DNA of 64,000 nucleotides from Lachnospiraceae bacterium (GTDB taxonomy: Bacteria; Bacillota; Clostridia; Lachnospirales; Lachnospiraceae): NCBI GenBank assembly GCA_902381685.1, contig LR698958.1, positions 2,155,030-2,219,029 of the forward strand. The letters run 5' to 3'. Both the position numbers and the translations under genes were made by a program. Positions 1-8,108 of this stretch are shown here, one piece after another. The first letter of the stretch is position 1; every line of letters starts with the position of its first letter. The notes under the pieces were generated by a model. The model did no database searches, was not told the origin of the DNA, and saw only the letters and a list, made by a program, of their open reading frames with translations.

Positions 1-228
1 CAAAAGAAACGAAAAGCAAAGGTCGTATATCGGGAACATACAAACACACCTATACAGGATACCGTCTTACTTAAAGAAATTGAAAAAGTAAAAGCCGATA
101 TGGATAACGCTTATATAAACTTTCAAAATGTACTCGATCCCGATTTAATTGACTGTTACATTTTTGAGAGTAACGCAGCATTAAAACGTTATCATTTTCT
201 TCTGAAGCAGGCAAAAAAAATTAGTTAA
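1..228 (+). CDS. DUF2508 (YaaL-like) family protein, C-terminal part
   Basis: A reading frame is open from the first base and ends at TAA 226-228, giving 75 residues with no start in the window. The end reads LLKEIEKVKADMDNAY, then a CYIFESNAALKRYHFLLKQA stretch. This matches what I know of the short, charged, helical YaaL/DUF2508 family, including the aromatic YxFxxxxAxxRYxFLxxxA ending. In Clostridia these genes sit near recR/yaaK and bofA, which would lie off the left edge. The function of the family is unknown. The frame is confident, the family assignment moderately so. Confidence 0.7.
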   Translation, partial: QKKRKAKVVYREHTNTPIQDTVLLKEIEKVKADMDNAYINFQNVLDPDLIDCYIFESNAALKRYHFLLKQAKKIS

Positions 229-230
229 AA

Positions 231-368
231 GGGGGCGTTGCAAAATAGGTGAGTAATCATCTATGGAGCAGCGCTCCCTTTTCTATACAAAAAATCATCT
301 CTATTTTTTGCAAAAAGTTAGGAGCATCGCTCCATAACTGAACTTAATCAGTTATTTTGCGACACTCC
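231..368. repeat. MITE-like nested inverted repeat
   Basis: The gap between two convergent genes is filled by an element of about 138 bp. Its ends are imperfect inverted copies (GGGGGCGTTGCAAAATA at 231-247; its counterpart TATTTTGCGACACTCC at 353-368). Inside lies a second inverted pair, ATGGAGC at 263-269 and GCTCCAT at 329-335, and each of these forms its own small GGAGC-GCTCC hairpin. A further hairpin ATAACTGA/TCAGTTAT sits at the right end. It has no coding capacity. It could be a small non-autonomous transposon relic or an elaborate bidirectional terminator. Confidence 0.5.
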
Positions 369-369
369 T

Positions 370-858
370 TTACAGTTCTATTTCAATTTTTCTTCCTGTA
401 CGGTGATATTGATGATAACGAACTCCCGCACAGTCCATCATTCGCTTTGACGCCATAACTGATGCCGTGTCCGCATATTTATCACTGTCATAGACAACTT
501 CTTTGATGCCTGACTGGATAATTGCTTTTGCACATTCATTACATGGAAAAAGAGATACATACAGCTTTGCTCCTGCAAGACTTCCCCCACTGTAATTCAA
601 AATAGCATTCAACTCACTATGTACCGTGTACACATACTTTGTCTCCAGCGGATCTTCGCCCTCTCTCGTCCACGGGAACTCATCATCTGAGCAGCCTTTT
701 GGCAATCCGTTATAGCCCATTGAAAGAATTTTATTATCCTGACTTACAATGCAGCACCCTACCTGCGTGCTTGGATCTTTTGAACGCATTCCGGACAACA
801 TTGCAACTCCCATAAAATACTCGTCCCATGAAATATAATCGTTTCTTTTTTCACTCAT
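370..858 (-). CDS. dCMP deaminase (ComEB-type)
   Basis: This 162-residue zinc deaminase converts dCMP to dUMP for thymidylate synthesis. The zinc site is visible as H80-S-E82 (HSELNAI) and P105-C106-x2-C109 (PCNEC). A GYNGLPKGCSDD segment matches the substrate-loop region of the family. The start at 858 is preceded by AAGGTG; an in-frame extension to 939 would run back into upp and has no ribosome site. It follows upp by 16 bp, so the two form a pyrimidine salvage pair, probably continuing from the Sua5 gene. Length is normal for the family. Confidence 0.93.
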   Translation of the reverse strand: MSEKRNDYISWDEYFMGVAMLSGMRSKDPSTQVGCCIVSQDNKILSMGYNGLPKGCSDDEFPWTREGEDPLETKYVYTVHSELNAILNYSGGSLAGAKLYVSLFPCNECAKAIIQSGIKEVVYDSDKYADTASVMASKRMMDCAGVRYHQYHRTGRKIEIEL

Positions 859-874
859 TTTTTCACCTTCTGTA

Positions 875-1504
875 CTATTTTGTACCAAATATACGGTCCC
901 CCGCATCTCCAAGTCCCGGAACAATATATCCGTGTTCATTTAACTGCTTGTCTAAAGCACCGATATAAATGTCTACATCAGGGTGCTCTTTCTGCATGCG
1001 TTCAACTCCTTCAGGCGCTGCGATGATACATAGAAAACGGATATTTTTTACTCCCTTATCCTTTAACATCTGGATTGCCGCCACACTTGAGCCTCCTGTT
1101 GCCAACATCGGATCCACTACAAAAACATCTCTCTCTTCGCAGTCTGCCGGCAGTTTACAATAATATTCTACAGGTTCAAGAGTATCAGGATCGCGATATA
1201 ATCCGATATGTCCTACTTTTGCTGCCGGAATCATTGCCAGCATTCCTTCCACCATACCAAGCCCTGCTCTCAAAATAGGCACGACCGCAAGTTTCTTTCC
1301 TGCAAGTTCCTTTTCAACAGTCTCACAAATCGGTGTCTGAATTGTTACGTCCTGCAATTTTAAGTCTCTTGTTGCCTCATAACAAATGAGCATAGCAATC
1401 TCGCTGATCATTTCCCTAAAATCTTTTGAACCTAAGTCTGCTCTTCTGATATAACTAATTTTGTGACGGATTAATGGGTGTTCCATTACGTGTACTTTTG
1501 CCAT
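875..1504 (-). CDS. upp: uracil phosphoribosyltransferase
   Basis: The 209-residue protein converts uracil and PRPP to UMP (pyrimidine salvage). The PRPP-binding motif [12 protein letters not shown] lies at about residues 129-140. The uracil-binding end, with [12 protein letters not shown], is also present. Length equals that of Bacillus Upp. It starts at ATG 1504 behind an AGGA-type ribosome site, 17 bp after the Sua5 gene, and ends 16 bp before the dCMP deaminase. The three genes therefore look like one operon. Nothing unusual is seen. Confidence 0.96.
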   Translation of the reverse strand: MAKVHVMEHPLIRHKISYIRRADLGSKDFREMISEIAMLICYEATRDLKLQDVTIQTPICETVEKELAGKKLAVVPILRAGLGMVEGMLAMIPAAKVGHIGLYRDPDTLEPVEYYCKLPADCEERDVFVVDPMLATGGSSVAAIQMLKDKGVKNIRFLCIIAAPEGVERMQKEHPDVDIYIGALDKQLNEHGYIVPGLGDAGDRIFGTK

Positions 1505-1521
1505 AGTTTTCCTCCATATTC

Positions 1522-3042
1522 CTATTTCCTTGCTTCTGCATTTAATTTTTCTGCAAGTTTTTCTATCATTTCTTTTAATATTTCAAAAGACTTGCCATAT
1601 TCCACCAACGGCTGCCCGTAGGCTGATGGCACTTCTTTATCAATCTCCACATATTCTCCCAATGTATAAACATGTTTTACATACTCATAATCGGTAACAA
1701 TTTTCCATTTCTGGTTCTCCTCAAGTGTCAGAACAAGTGTATCCTCGTCTAAGTCCGCCTCACTAAAGGCAACCGCCTCATGACCTTCCAGTGTCATCTG
1801 CTGACTTTTCATAATGGCCTCCGCCTTCTGATTTGCCGGTTCCGGAAACAGTACGATCATTCCCCTTGACTCTATATCATACTCTTGAATCAAATCATGA
1901 TTTCTCAATAATTCCGCCGCCATTGGCCCTCTGCTGTTGTCACTTTTGCTGACAAAGACAACTCTTCTGAACTTCTGCTTCGCCGCAATCTCATTGGCAT
2001 CAATAATCTGATGTCCCGCTGCTTTCTCCAATCGGTTCATAATTGCGCTTCCGATTCCGTCAACAGAAAAGGATTCACTGTAAATACAATCTACATTTTC
2101 ATCATCGAACTCTCTCAACACTTTATATAAATTTTTGGCAATGGAACTTTGATTTTCTCTTGTTCCTATCGGCTTAATCAGCCCTGCCGTATATTGAGGG
2201 GCAGTCTCCGTGCTGGCAATAATACCTACCTTTTTCCCCTTTTTGGTCTTCTCATAAGCAAGTTGTTTAATTGCATGCACTTCGTCTTTCAATGTTCCCT
2301 GCACAATCTTCAACTGCGCTTTCGGTGCATAGTGACGGTACTTCATTCCCGGCGCTTTCGGCGCTTCACTTGTCTCCTCACCGAGAAGTGTCTTATCCAC
2401 CTGCACTTCCCCAATGACTTCCTCAAGCATTCTCTGGGTTACCGCCCCCGGTCTTAAAATCATCGGCGGCTCTGCCGTCATATCCACAATCGTCGATTCC
2501 ACGCCGATATCCACACTTCCCCCGTCCAAAATCATGTCAATCCTTCCGCTCATGTCTTCCTCAACATGTTTTGCCGTTGTTGGACTTGGACGTCCCGAAG
2601 TGTTAGCGCTTGGGGCAGAAATATATCCTCCCCCTTCTAAAATCAATTCCCGCGCAATTATATCATCAGGCATACGGACAGCAACCGTGTCCAATCCGCC
2701 TGTCGTTCCGTATGGTACTATATCCGACTTCTCAAAAATCATTGTAAGCGGGCCCGGCCAAAATACTTCCGCCAGATCCATTGCCTTCTTAGAGATATTC
2801 TGAACAATCTTATTCAGATGGCTGATGTCTGCGATATGAATAATCAGAGGATTATCCGAAGGTCTGCCTTTTGCCTCATACGTTTTCTTTGCCGCCTCCT
2901 CGTCGAGTGCATTTGCCCCAAGTCCATATACCGTTTCCGTTGGGAAGGCAACTAAACCTCCTTCTTGTATAATTTTTCCTGCCTGCTCTATGACTTCTTT
3001 CTCTATTTGGTTTTTGTCTACTTTTGTTATTATTGTTTTCAT
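1522..3042 (-). CDS. Sua5/YwlC threonylcarbamoyl-AMP synthase fused to a degenerate LMW phosphatase
   Basis: The first about 350 residues are a complete Sua5: a YrdC domain with the GG(L)[15 protein letters not shown] start and [14 protein letters not shown] motif, then a [12 protein letters not shown] linker and the Sua5 C-terminal domain. It makes threonylcarbamoyl-AMP for tRNA t6A37. Residues 357-506 align with low-molecular-weight phosphatases (YwlE type), but the catalytic loop reads [14 protein letters not shown] where an active enzyme has a Cys and CRS. S365 occupies the Cys position, and the late DP acid motif is replaced by SAYG. In Bacillus ywlC and ywlE are neighbours; here they appear fused with the phosphatase dead. 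The start ATG 3042 has no clear Shine-Dalgarno; a TATAAT lies only seven bases upstream. Confidence 0.88.
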   Translation of the reverse strand: MKTIITKVDKNQIEKEVIEQAGKIIQEGGLVAFPTETVYGLGANALDEEAAKKTYEAKGRPSDNPLIIHIADISHLNKIVQNISKKAMDLAEVFWPGPLTMIFEKSDIVPYGTTGGLDTVAVRMPDDIIARELILEGGGYISAPSANTSGRPSPTTAKHVEEDMSGRIDMILDGGSVDIGVESTIVDMTAEPPMILRPGAVTQRMLEEVIGEVQVDKTLLGEETSEAPKAPGMKYRHYAPKAQLKIVQGTLKDEVHAIKQLAYEKTKKGKKVGIIASTETAPQYTAGLIKPIGTRENQSSIAKNLYKVLREFDDENVDCIYSESFSVDGIGSAIMNRLEKAAGHQIIDANEIAAKQKFRRVVFVSKSDNSRGPMAAELLRNHDLIQEYDIESRGMIVLFPEPANQKAEAIMKSQQMTLEGHEAVAFSEADLDEDTLVLTLEENQKWKIVTDYEYVKHVYTLGEYVEIDKEVPSAYGQPLVEYGKSFEILKEMIEKLAEKLNAEARK

Positions 3043-3088
3043 AACTTTTATTATACCATTATTGCCCTGAAAAAAAAACCCACAGTAT

Positions 3089-3763
3089 CTATTCCTCTTG
3101 TTTTTGTAAAATATGTATAATACCATCACAGATAACCTGTGCTACTTTCTCCTGATATTCTTTTGTAGAAAGTTTCTCCGCCTCCTCCCAGTTGCTCAAA
3201 AATCCGCATTCCACAATAATTGTAGGGACTTCCGTCTTTCTCAACATGTAATATGTATTATTTCCCTTACAAACTCTTTTATTCTCCTTATCAAACAGAC
3301 GAAACATCTCCTGCATTACTTCTGCAGCTTCTTTTCCCTCTTTAGAGTGTGTAAAATAAAAAACCTGAGCCCCCTTCACCGACTCCTGCGTATAACTGTT
3401 CTGATGAATACTGACTGCAAGATTCGGTTTTGTATTGTTAATTCGTTTTACCCTCTCCTTCATATCGGCTATCTTTGTATCGCCTAACCCTTTATCCTCC
3501 CTTCTTGTCATCTTAACAATAATGTTTTGTTTTTTTAACTTCTTTTCCACTTTTTTTGCGATACTTAAATTTATGTCTTTTTCCTTTTTCTTGTTTATCC
3601 CTATTTTGCCGGGATCGGTATATCCATGCCCCGCGTCCAAAACAACAATACTTTTTCCTTTTTTTATCTGATTTCCCGATACATGGACACTCAATGTTTT
3701 TCCCATCAGAAACGATGCGCCAATCAGTACAACTGCCATCAATAATTTTGTTTTACGATACAA
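3089..3763 (-). CDS. N-acetylmuramoyl-L-alanine amidase, CwlD-like
   Basis: The product is a 224-residue amidase_3 enzyme that cleaves the lactyl-peptide bond in peptidoglycan; CwlD makes muramic-delta-lactam in spore cortex. Zinc ligands and catalytic glutamate are visible: DAGHG (H46), E61, SIHQN (H120) and IVECGF (E185). An uncleaved N-terminal membrane anchor spans about residues 5-22. I place the start at TTG 3763, because GAGGGG lies six bases before it and the length then matches B. subtilis CwlD (237 residues). It follows a spore-type GH18 gene, supporting a cortex role. The Shine-Dalgarno is part of a terminator stem. Confidence 0.87.
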   Translation of the reverse strand: MYRKTKLLMAVVLIGASFLMGKTLSVHVSGNQIKKGKSIVVLDAGHGYTDPGKIGINKKKEKDINLSIAKKVEKKLKKQNIIVKMTRREDKGLGDTKIADMKERVKRINNTKPNLAVSIHQNSYTQESVKGAQVFYFTHSKEGKEAAEVMQEMFRLFDKENKRVCKGNNTYYMLRKTEVPTIIVECGFLSNWEEAEKLSTKEYQEKVAQVICDGIIHILQKQEE

Positions 3764-3811
3764 AAAAATCCCCTCTGTGACATTTATTGTTAAAATATAT
3801 GCCACAGAGGG
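3764..3811 (-). terminator. Terminator hairpin overlapping the cwlD-like ribosome site
   Basis: On the minus strand the arms CCCTCTGTG (3811-3803) and CACAGAGGG (3779-3771) enclose a loop of about 23 bases and are followed at once by ATTTTTTT. The hairpin begins just after the stop of the GH18 gene. Its 3' arm is the GAGGGG used as ribosome site by the amidase gene, and the T-run is the spacer to its TTG start. Confidence 0.75.
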
Positions 3812-3816
3812 AATGT

Positions 3817-5628
3817 CTAATTTACATATTTTAAAATTAGTTCCCAAAGTCCCTGAGATTCAAATCCCAGTTTCCAGACTGCCGTACCCGCCAGTTTATT
3901 CGCTTTCATGACTTTTAATTTTTCTTCTATAGATTTTTCATCTTCCAGCCAAATCTTGTAGGTCGCGTCGTCTTTCTCCCATTGTGCATAGTTCTGACCT
4001 GTTTTGCTGTCCCATTTCGCTTCTGCACCAAACTGCTCAAGAACTTTGTCTGTTCTCTTCATGGAAACTGTTTCACTTGTTACTTTCGTGGAATATTTTC
4101 CCGCTTCCGTTCCCGCCTGCTCCGAAAGTTCGGCCTCCGTCTTTGGAACTTCTTTCCAAAGTCTTGTATACAGCGGCATCGCATTGATCACTTTACTTGC
4201 CGGAACGTCTTTCAGAGTCTCCTGAATGCCCTCCTTCACATATCCGATGGAGGCTACTGAACCACTCTCATATGAACCTGCAAAATGTTCATCATATCCC
4301 ATGATAATAACATAATCTGCTACAATTCCCTGTTCTTTGCGGTGATAATGTTCATTATATCCCTTCGGTACATAGTTATCTACCGACAGGACAATACCGT
4401 TCTTTCTGCATTTCACGGACAATTCACGGATAAATTGGATATAATGTTCACCCGTCTTTTCGGCAACTGTCTCAAAGTCTACATTAATTCCGTCCAAGCC
4501 AACCTGAAGAGCCTCCGAAATCAACTGGTTTGTCAGATTCTCCCTGCTTGAAGTGCGGCTTAACAGTTCATGTGTCTCTTCTGAAGTTTTAATTCCCTCC
4601 TGATTTAGAGGATCAAAATTTCTTACCAGCCCCCACACTTCTATATTGGACTGATGTGCATAGTTCACATATTCGGAACTTGCGATGGAAGTAATGTTTC
4701 CCTTTGTATCCTTTACGCTGAACCATGTAGGTGAAAGTGTTGTAAGCCCCTTTGTATTGGCAATCATCTCCAGCACCTGATTATTCGCAGAACGCGAACT
4801 TACCTGATGCCATGCCATGTTGATTGTATAGTCCTTCTTAATGTTAGTAAACTTTTCTTCCTTAAATTCACGTTTATACGTCTTTGTCTTTTCGTCTTTC
4901 AAATCACTCTGCTTAATGTAACCGACAAAGCCGTCATTTGTGCGGACTTTTCTCCACTTTCCTTCTTTTTCAATAATTCTCACAACATCATCTGATTTTG
5001 TTTCCGTAAGAATAGGGCTCTTCACTCCTGCCCGCATACGAATCGCAGAATTATTTTTCGTTGTTGCCACTTTCGCGTCGCTCCAGTCACTCTGAATCAC
5101 TATACGATTAGGGCTTTTATACATTTTATATTCTATATCCGTATATTTCTTTACAAAATCAAGCGCAATATATGCCGTGCTTCCCTCTGTCTTGAGAATA
5201 ACATACTCTTCACTTTTCTTTTCTTTTGACACTGCATATTCGCGACTTCCAACAGATACGGACACCATGTCATTTGGCAAAGTATACAATAAAAGATTCT
5301 CATTTGCGTCCCAATAAAATCTTTCGTTGACGTAATCTCTGACTGCAGAATATTCCAGATATAGCGTTCCGTCAATCATCTTGCCTTTCGGCTCTAAAAT
5401 CTGATTATTCACTATTACCGCAAGCTGCTCTTCATTCGTAATACCATAATATTCTTTTCTATTCGCTTTTTTATCCGATGGACTGTATTTTTTCCACAAT
5501 ATAGTTCCACATAAAACAACCAGTGCCAGTATAATGAAAATACAAACTTTAATGACCAAAGAACGTTGTCTTCTCTTTCGGGAATATCTTCTGCGCCTTA
5601 TTTGTTCCCTTCTGTCTCTTTCGTTCAT
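3817..5628 (-). CDS. Spore-type GH18 glycosidase with copper-amine-oxidase-like N-domain and SH3 domain
   Basis: This 603-residue protein has an N-terminal arginine-rich tail and one membrane helix (about residues 24-45). Then come a copper amine oxidase N-domain-like segment (about 70-170), a bacterial SH3 domain (MRAGVKSP to GYIKQSDL) and a glycoside hydrolase 18 barrel. The GH18 signature LDGINVDFE carries the catalytic glutamate near residue 385. GH18 proteins of this build (YaaH/YdhD-like) act on cortex or coat peptidoglycan in spore formers. The start is at 5628 behind AGGAGGTG; a longer in-frame form has no ribosome site. Spo0A-type boxes and a TATAAT lie upstream. Confidence 0.88.
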   Translation of the reverse strand: MNERDRREQIRRRRYSRKRRQRSLVIKVCIFIILALVVLCGTILWKKYSPSDKKANRKEYYGITNEEQLAVIVNNQILEPKGKMIDGTLYLEYSAVRDYVNERFYWDANENLLLYTLPNDMVSVSVGSREYAVSKEKKSEEYVILKTEGSTAYIALDFVKKYTDIEYKMYKSPNRIVIQSDWSDAKVATTKNNSAIRMRAGVKSPILTETKSDDVVRIIEKEGKWRKVRTNDGFVGYIKQSDLKDEKTKTYKREFKEEKFTNIKKDYTINMAWHQVSSRSANNQVLEMIANTKGLTTLSPTWFSVKDTKGNITSIASSEYVNYAHQSNIEVWGLVRNFDPLNQEGIKTSEETHELLSRTSSRENLTNQLISEALQVGLDGINVDFETVAEKTGEHYIQFIRELSVKCRKNGIVLSVDNYVPKGYNEHYHRKEQGIVADYVIIMGYDEHFAGSYESGSVASIGYVKEGIQETLKDVPASKVINAMPLYTRLWKEVPKTEAELSEQAGTEAGKYSTKVTSETVSMKRTDKVLEQFGAEAKWDSKTGQNYAQWEKDDATYKIWLEDEKSIEEKLKVMKANKLAGTAVWKLGFESQGLWELILKYVN

Positions 5629-5650
5629 GACGCACCTCCTATTCCAGTAC

Positions 5651-5703
5651 ATTATAACAATTATTTCGGCATACGTCATTAACTATTTCGACAATTTTCG
5701 TCA
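5651..5703 (-). promoter_or_regulatory. Promoter with tandem Spo0A boxes before the GH18 gene
   Basis: On the minus strand TGACGAA (5703-5697) and TGTCGAA (5693-5687) stand 10 bp apart in the same orientation, the head-to-tail spacing used by a Spo0A dimer (consensus TGNCGAA). A third box, TGCCGAA, lies at 5671-5665. A perfect TATAAT (5656-5651) follows, with a weak -35 (ATGACG) 17 bp upstream. The boxes would sit at about -43 to -60, the usual place for Spo0A activation of a sigma-A promoter. Confidence 0.65.
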
Positions 5704-5740
5704 CATTAAAAGGTTTTGTCTTACGAGGGGTATTGTAATT

Positions 5741-5962
5741 CTATTCCACACTTTTAATCTCATGAAAATGAAGTTCTTCCATATGACCGTCTTTATCCCA
5801 TATATAGTCCCGCATGTAGCCGCCGCTTTCTTTTACCATGTGTGCCGCTGCTATCTGCATCGGACTTGCACTTTCCCCATCTATGGACATGGGTACTCCG
5901 TATCTTTCATATTGTGACAACTCCGTAAACAGTTCCCGATATGCTTTATCTTCTTGCTCCAT
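5741..5962 (-). CDS. Small acidic hypothetical protein
   Basis: The 73-residue protein starts at ATG 5962 with GAAGGG seven bases upstream. It has no signal peptide or membrane helix. It is rich in Glu, Tyr and His, with an MVKESGGYMRDYIWD segment and a glutamate/histidine-rich end. I do not recognise the family. It is followed by the Spo0A-box promoter region of the GH18 gene and may be transcribed from a promoter at 6289-6317, about 320 bases upstream. Confidence 0.65.
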   Translation of the reverse strand: MEQEDKAYRELFTELSQYERYGVPMSIDGESASPMQIAAAHMVKESGGYMRDYIWDKDGHMEELHFHEIKSVE

Positions 5963-6186
5963 GTTATGACCCTTCTTTTCTTGTAACTATGGCCCTCCGA
6001 TATTCCATAAGGATTGTGATATATTAAAATTATCTTCTGGGCTGGCAAGAAGACAGTACTTTAATTTACAGTTTCTCTTTTTTCTTTTTGTTATGTGTTG
6101 TCTTTTGCTGATATTTTGTCTGAAATGACAGATATTCTTCTTGATATTGTTTACAACAAATTACAGATAACTTTTGATATGACTCT

Positions 6187-6317
6187 TTAGACTATAAAAA
6201 TAAGACTTCTTAATATTATTCCGAACATAAATCCCTCCTTCTTCTATATAAACATAGTTACATGGAAAGACTATCTTCTTGCACTCTCATTATAAATAGT
6301 AATATTTTCCTTTTCAA
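6187..6317 (-). promoter_or_regulatory. Divergent promoter and possible 13-codon leader ORF
   Basis: The 446-base gap 5963-6408 holds no full gene. On the minus strand TTGAAA (6317-6312), 17 bp, and TATAAT (6294-6289) form a near-consensus promoter pointing away from mecA. About 55 bases downstream, AAGGGAGGG precedes ATG 6228 of a 13-codon frame (MFGIILRSLIFIV, stop 6187-6189). The strong ribosome site suggests the hydrophobic peptide is made, perhaps as a leader for the 73-residue gene. The rest of the gap shows nothing I recognise. Confidence 0.4.
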
Positions 6318-6335
6318 GTATTTTCTTTAAATTTC

Positions 6336-6364
6336 TTTACATATTTTTTGTTTTTGTTTATACT
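6336..6364 (+). promoter_or_regulatory. Sigma-A promoter of mecA
   Basis: TTTACA (6336-6341) and TATACT (6359-6364) are separated by exactly 17 bp, 45 bases upstream of the mecA start. Confidence 0.6.
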
Positions 6365-6408
6365 AATAATTGAGTAAATATTTTTATTTGCAGATAGGAA
6401 GTGATTAT

Positions 6409-7146
6409 ATGAAAATTGAAAAACTAAATGATAACCAAATTCGTTGTACGCTGACGCGTGCTGATTTAGCCGAGCGTGAACTCAAACTGAGTGAATTGGC
6501 TTATGGAACAGAAAAAGCAAAATCACTTTTCCAGGATATGATGCAACAGGCAGCATTTGAATTCGGATTTGAAGCGGACGATACCCCTCTTATGATTGAG
6601 GCAATCCCGGCTTCTTCTGATACAATTGTACTGATTATTACTAAAGTGGAAGACCCTGAAGAACTGGATACCCGCTTTTCCAAGTTTGCTCCCTCATCGT
6701 CGGGTGGAACGACCGGTAAAATGCAAAATGTTTTAGATAAATTAGAAGGTGCGGAAGAATTTCTTGATTTGCTTGGCAAAGTGAAGAAAGCAGTCTCTGA
6801 AAAACCGGAAATGGAAGGAACGGAATCCACGCCTGCTGACAGAAAGACAAAGAAAGATGTTCGTTTGTTTACATTTGCATCTTTGGACAATGTAATAGAT
6901 GCTTCACATCTGCTTACAACAATGTACACAGGTGCAAATACTTTATATAAAGATCCTAAAGATGACCTTTACATTTTAGTTCTGTCGCAATCCGGACATT
7001 CCGCAAGTGATTATAATAAAATCTGTAATATGCTTTCCGAATATGGTTCTTTTGAAAAAACCGGAAGTGCAACTTTGGCATATCTTGAGGAACATTGTGA
7101 TACAATTATTGGCGGCAACGCCATACAGCAGTTGGCACTTATTTAA
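6409..7146 (+). CDS. mecA: Adapter protein MecA
   Basis: The 245-residue protein is the ClpC adaptor that brings substrates such as ComK to ClpCP for degradation. It opens with the family's typical MKIEKLNDNQIRCTLT and has an N-terminal substrate domain (1 to about 95). A charged, variable linker (about 100-150) follows, then the C-terminal ClpC-binding domain, beginning near VRLFTFASLDNVI. I chose ATG 6409 because AGGAAG lies before it. A TTG 39 bases upstream has none and lies in the promoter region. It is a single gene with its own promoter and terminator. Confidence 0.93.
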   Translation: MKIEKLNDNQIRCTLTRADLAERELKLSELAYGTEKAKSLFQDMMQQAAFEFGFEADDTPLMIEAIPASSDTIVLIITKVEDPEELDTRFSKFAPSSSGGTTGKMQNVLDKLEGAEEFLDLLGKVKKAVSEKPEMEGTESTPADRKTKKDVRLFTFASLDNVIDASHLLTTMYTGANTLYKDPKDDLYILVLSQSGHSASDYNKICNMLSEYGSFEKTGSATLAYLEEHCDTIIGGNAIQQLALI

Positions 7147-7156
7147 CTTTAATTAA

Positions 7157-7194
7157 CAAAAACCTGTCCACCATTTTGGTGTGACAGGTTTTTT
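7157..7194. terminator. Bidirectional terminator between mecA and DUF1858 gene
   Basis: AAAACCTGTC and GACAGGTTTT arms flank a CCACC-ATTT-GGTG inner hairpin, with T-runs on both strands. It serves the convergent mecA and DUF1858 genes. Confidence 0.85.
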
Positions 7195-7223
7195 GCGTAT
7201 ATGCAACTGCATAATCTTTTATA

Positions 7224-7421
7224 TTAGTTTGCTGCTAAAAATGCGTTAATCTTCTCAACTAACAAATCTGCATCTAATCCGTGTACCATTGCTGCTTCTC
7301 CTAATGTTTCAGCCTGAGCAGACGGGCAACCAAGACAGTGCATTCCAATCTCCATGAGAATTGGTGCAACTTGAGGATTTGTTGCTAATAATTCACCGAT
7401 TGTCATATCTTTTGAAATCAT
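7224..7421 (-). CDS. DUF1858 domain protein
   Basis: The 65-residue cytoplasmic protein consists of one DUF1858 domain. It has the family's [21 protein letters not shown] start and a C-x2-C pair (HCLGCP). DUF1858 is often linked to hybrid cluster proteins and redox enzymes, and the cysteine pair is thought to be a redox or metal site. I chose ATG 7421 because AAGGAGG lies just upstream. It is convergent with mecA. Its upstream region holds several Spo0A-type and DnaA-type boxes. Confidence 0.85.
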   Translation of the reverse strand: MISKDMTIGELLATNPQVAPILMEIGMHCLGCPSAQAETLGEAAMVHGLDADLLVEKINAFLAAN

Positions 7422-7576
7422 TGTACTTCCTCCTTTTTTTAACATGATATTCATTATAATACCTTTTTTTTGAATTAGCAATACTGAGTATTTATTCTCT
7501 TTGTCTCCCTCAAAATTGTATACACATTTTTACATGCTTTTTGATTACTCAATTGTCAAGTTGATTTTGTTAATTT

Positions 7577-7808
7577 TTCGACAAAATTAGAAATTTATTA
7601 TTTCTACACAAAACGCCTGTTCTTTTTTTTACCCAAAATAATCCACATAATCCCCCTCATTTTATGTGGATAATGTGGATAACTTTGTGTAAAACTCAGT
7701 TTTCGACAATTTTCCTGCATATTTTCGTCATTCCTCGCGTGGATAACTTAAGGATAATGTTGGGATAGTTTTTCATAACTTTTTTACACGAAAATACCTT
7801 TTTCGACA
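7577..7808. promoter_or_regulatory. Cluster of Spo0A-type and DnaA-type boxes
   Basis: The 687-base gap 7422-8108 contains three perfect Spo0A boxes (TTCGACA on +, i.e. TGTCGAA) at 7577-7583, 7702-7708 and 7802-7808, each inside TTTTCGACAA. A fourth match, TTCGTCA, is at 7724-7730. Two perfect DnaA boxes (TGTGGATAA) stand directly in tandem at 7665-7673 and 7674-7682. One-mismatch boxes are at 7639-7647 and 7738-7746. No gene is seen. The right end of the gap (8027-8072) is the perR promoter. Confidence 0.55.
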
Positions 7809-8026
7809 AAATACTTTTAAATTGTGCATATTGTATAAGAATATTCTCTCCGTTTTCTTTTGCGTTTTTTTCCCGTTAAATCTATTCTTTCTTTAAAATA
7901 TCCGTTTTCAGATAATGATTATTCCGTTTCCCTATAGAAAAAGATGATTTCTACGCATATTTTTTGTGTTCTCTTTGCAAAATATGAATATGTCTTTTTT
8001 AATTCCAACTAAAACAGATATTTTTA

Positions 8027-8072
8027 TTGACATTTCTTCACTTCTTTTTTATTATACTTATAGTAACTATTA
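8027..8072 (+). promoter_or_regulatory. perR promoter with PerR-type box
   Basis: TTGACA (8027-8032), 17 bp and TATTAT (8050-8055) form the promoter. TTATAGTAACTATTA at 8058-8072 matches the PerR 7-1-7 box TTATAATNATTATAA in 12 of 14 fixed positions counted symmetrically (ATAGT-A-ACTAT core). It overlaps the predicted transcription start, as expected for autorepression. Confidence 0.6.
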
Positions 8073-8108
8073 TCATTATTGTTATTATTGTTTTGAAAGG
8101 AGGATTCT

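Noticed and set aside
6000..6180. Minus-strand lysine-rich open stretch in the mecA upstream gap
   Set aside because: It has no start codon, follows a stop directly, and its composition follows from A-rich DNA.
7639..7746. Second replication origin at 7.6 kb
   Set aside because: DnaA boxes alone, without dnaA or a clear unwinding element, do not support an origin; reported only as a box cluster.
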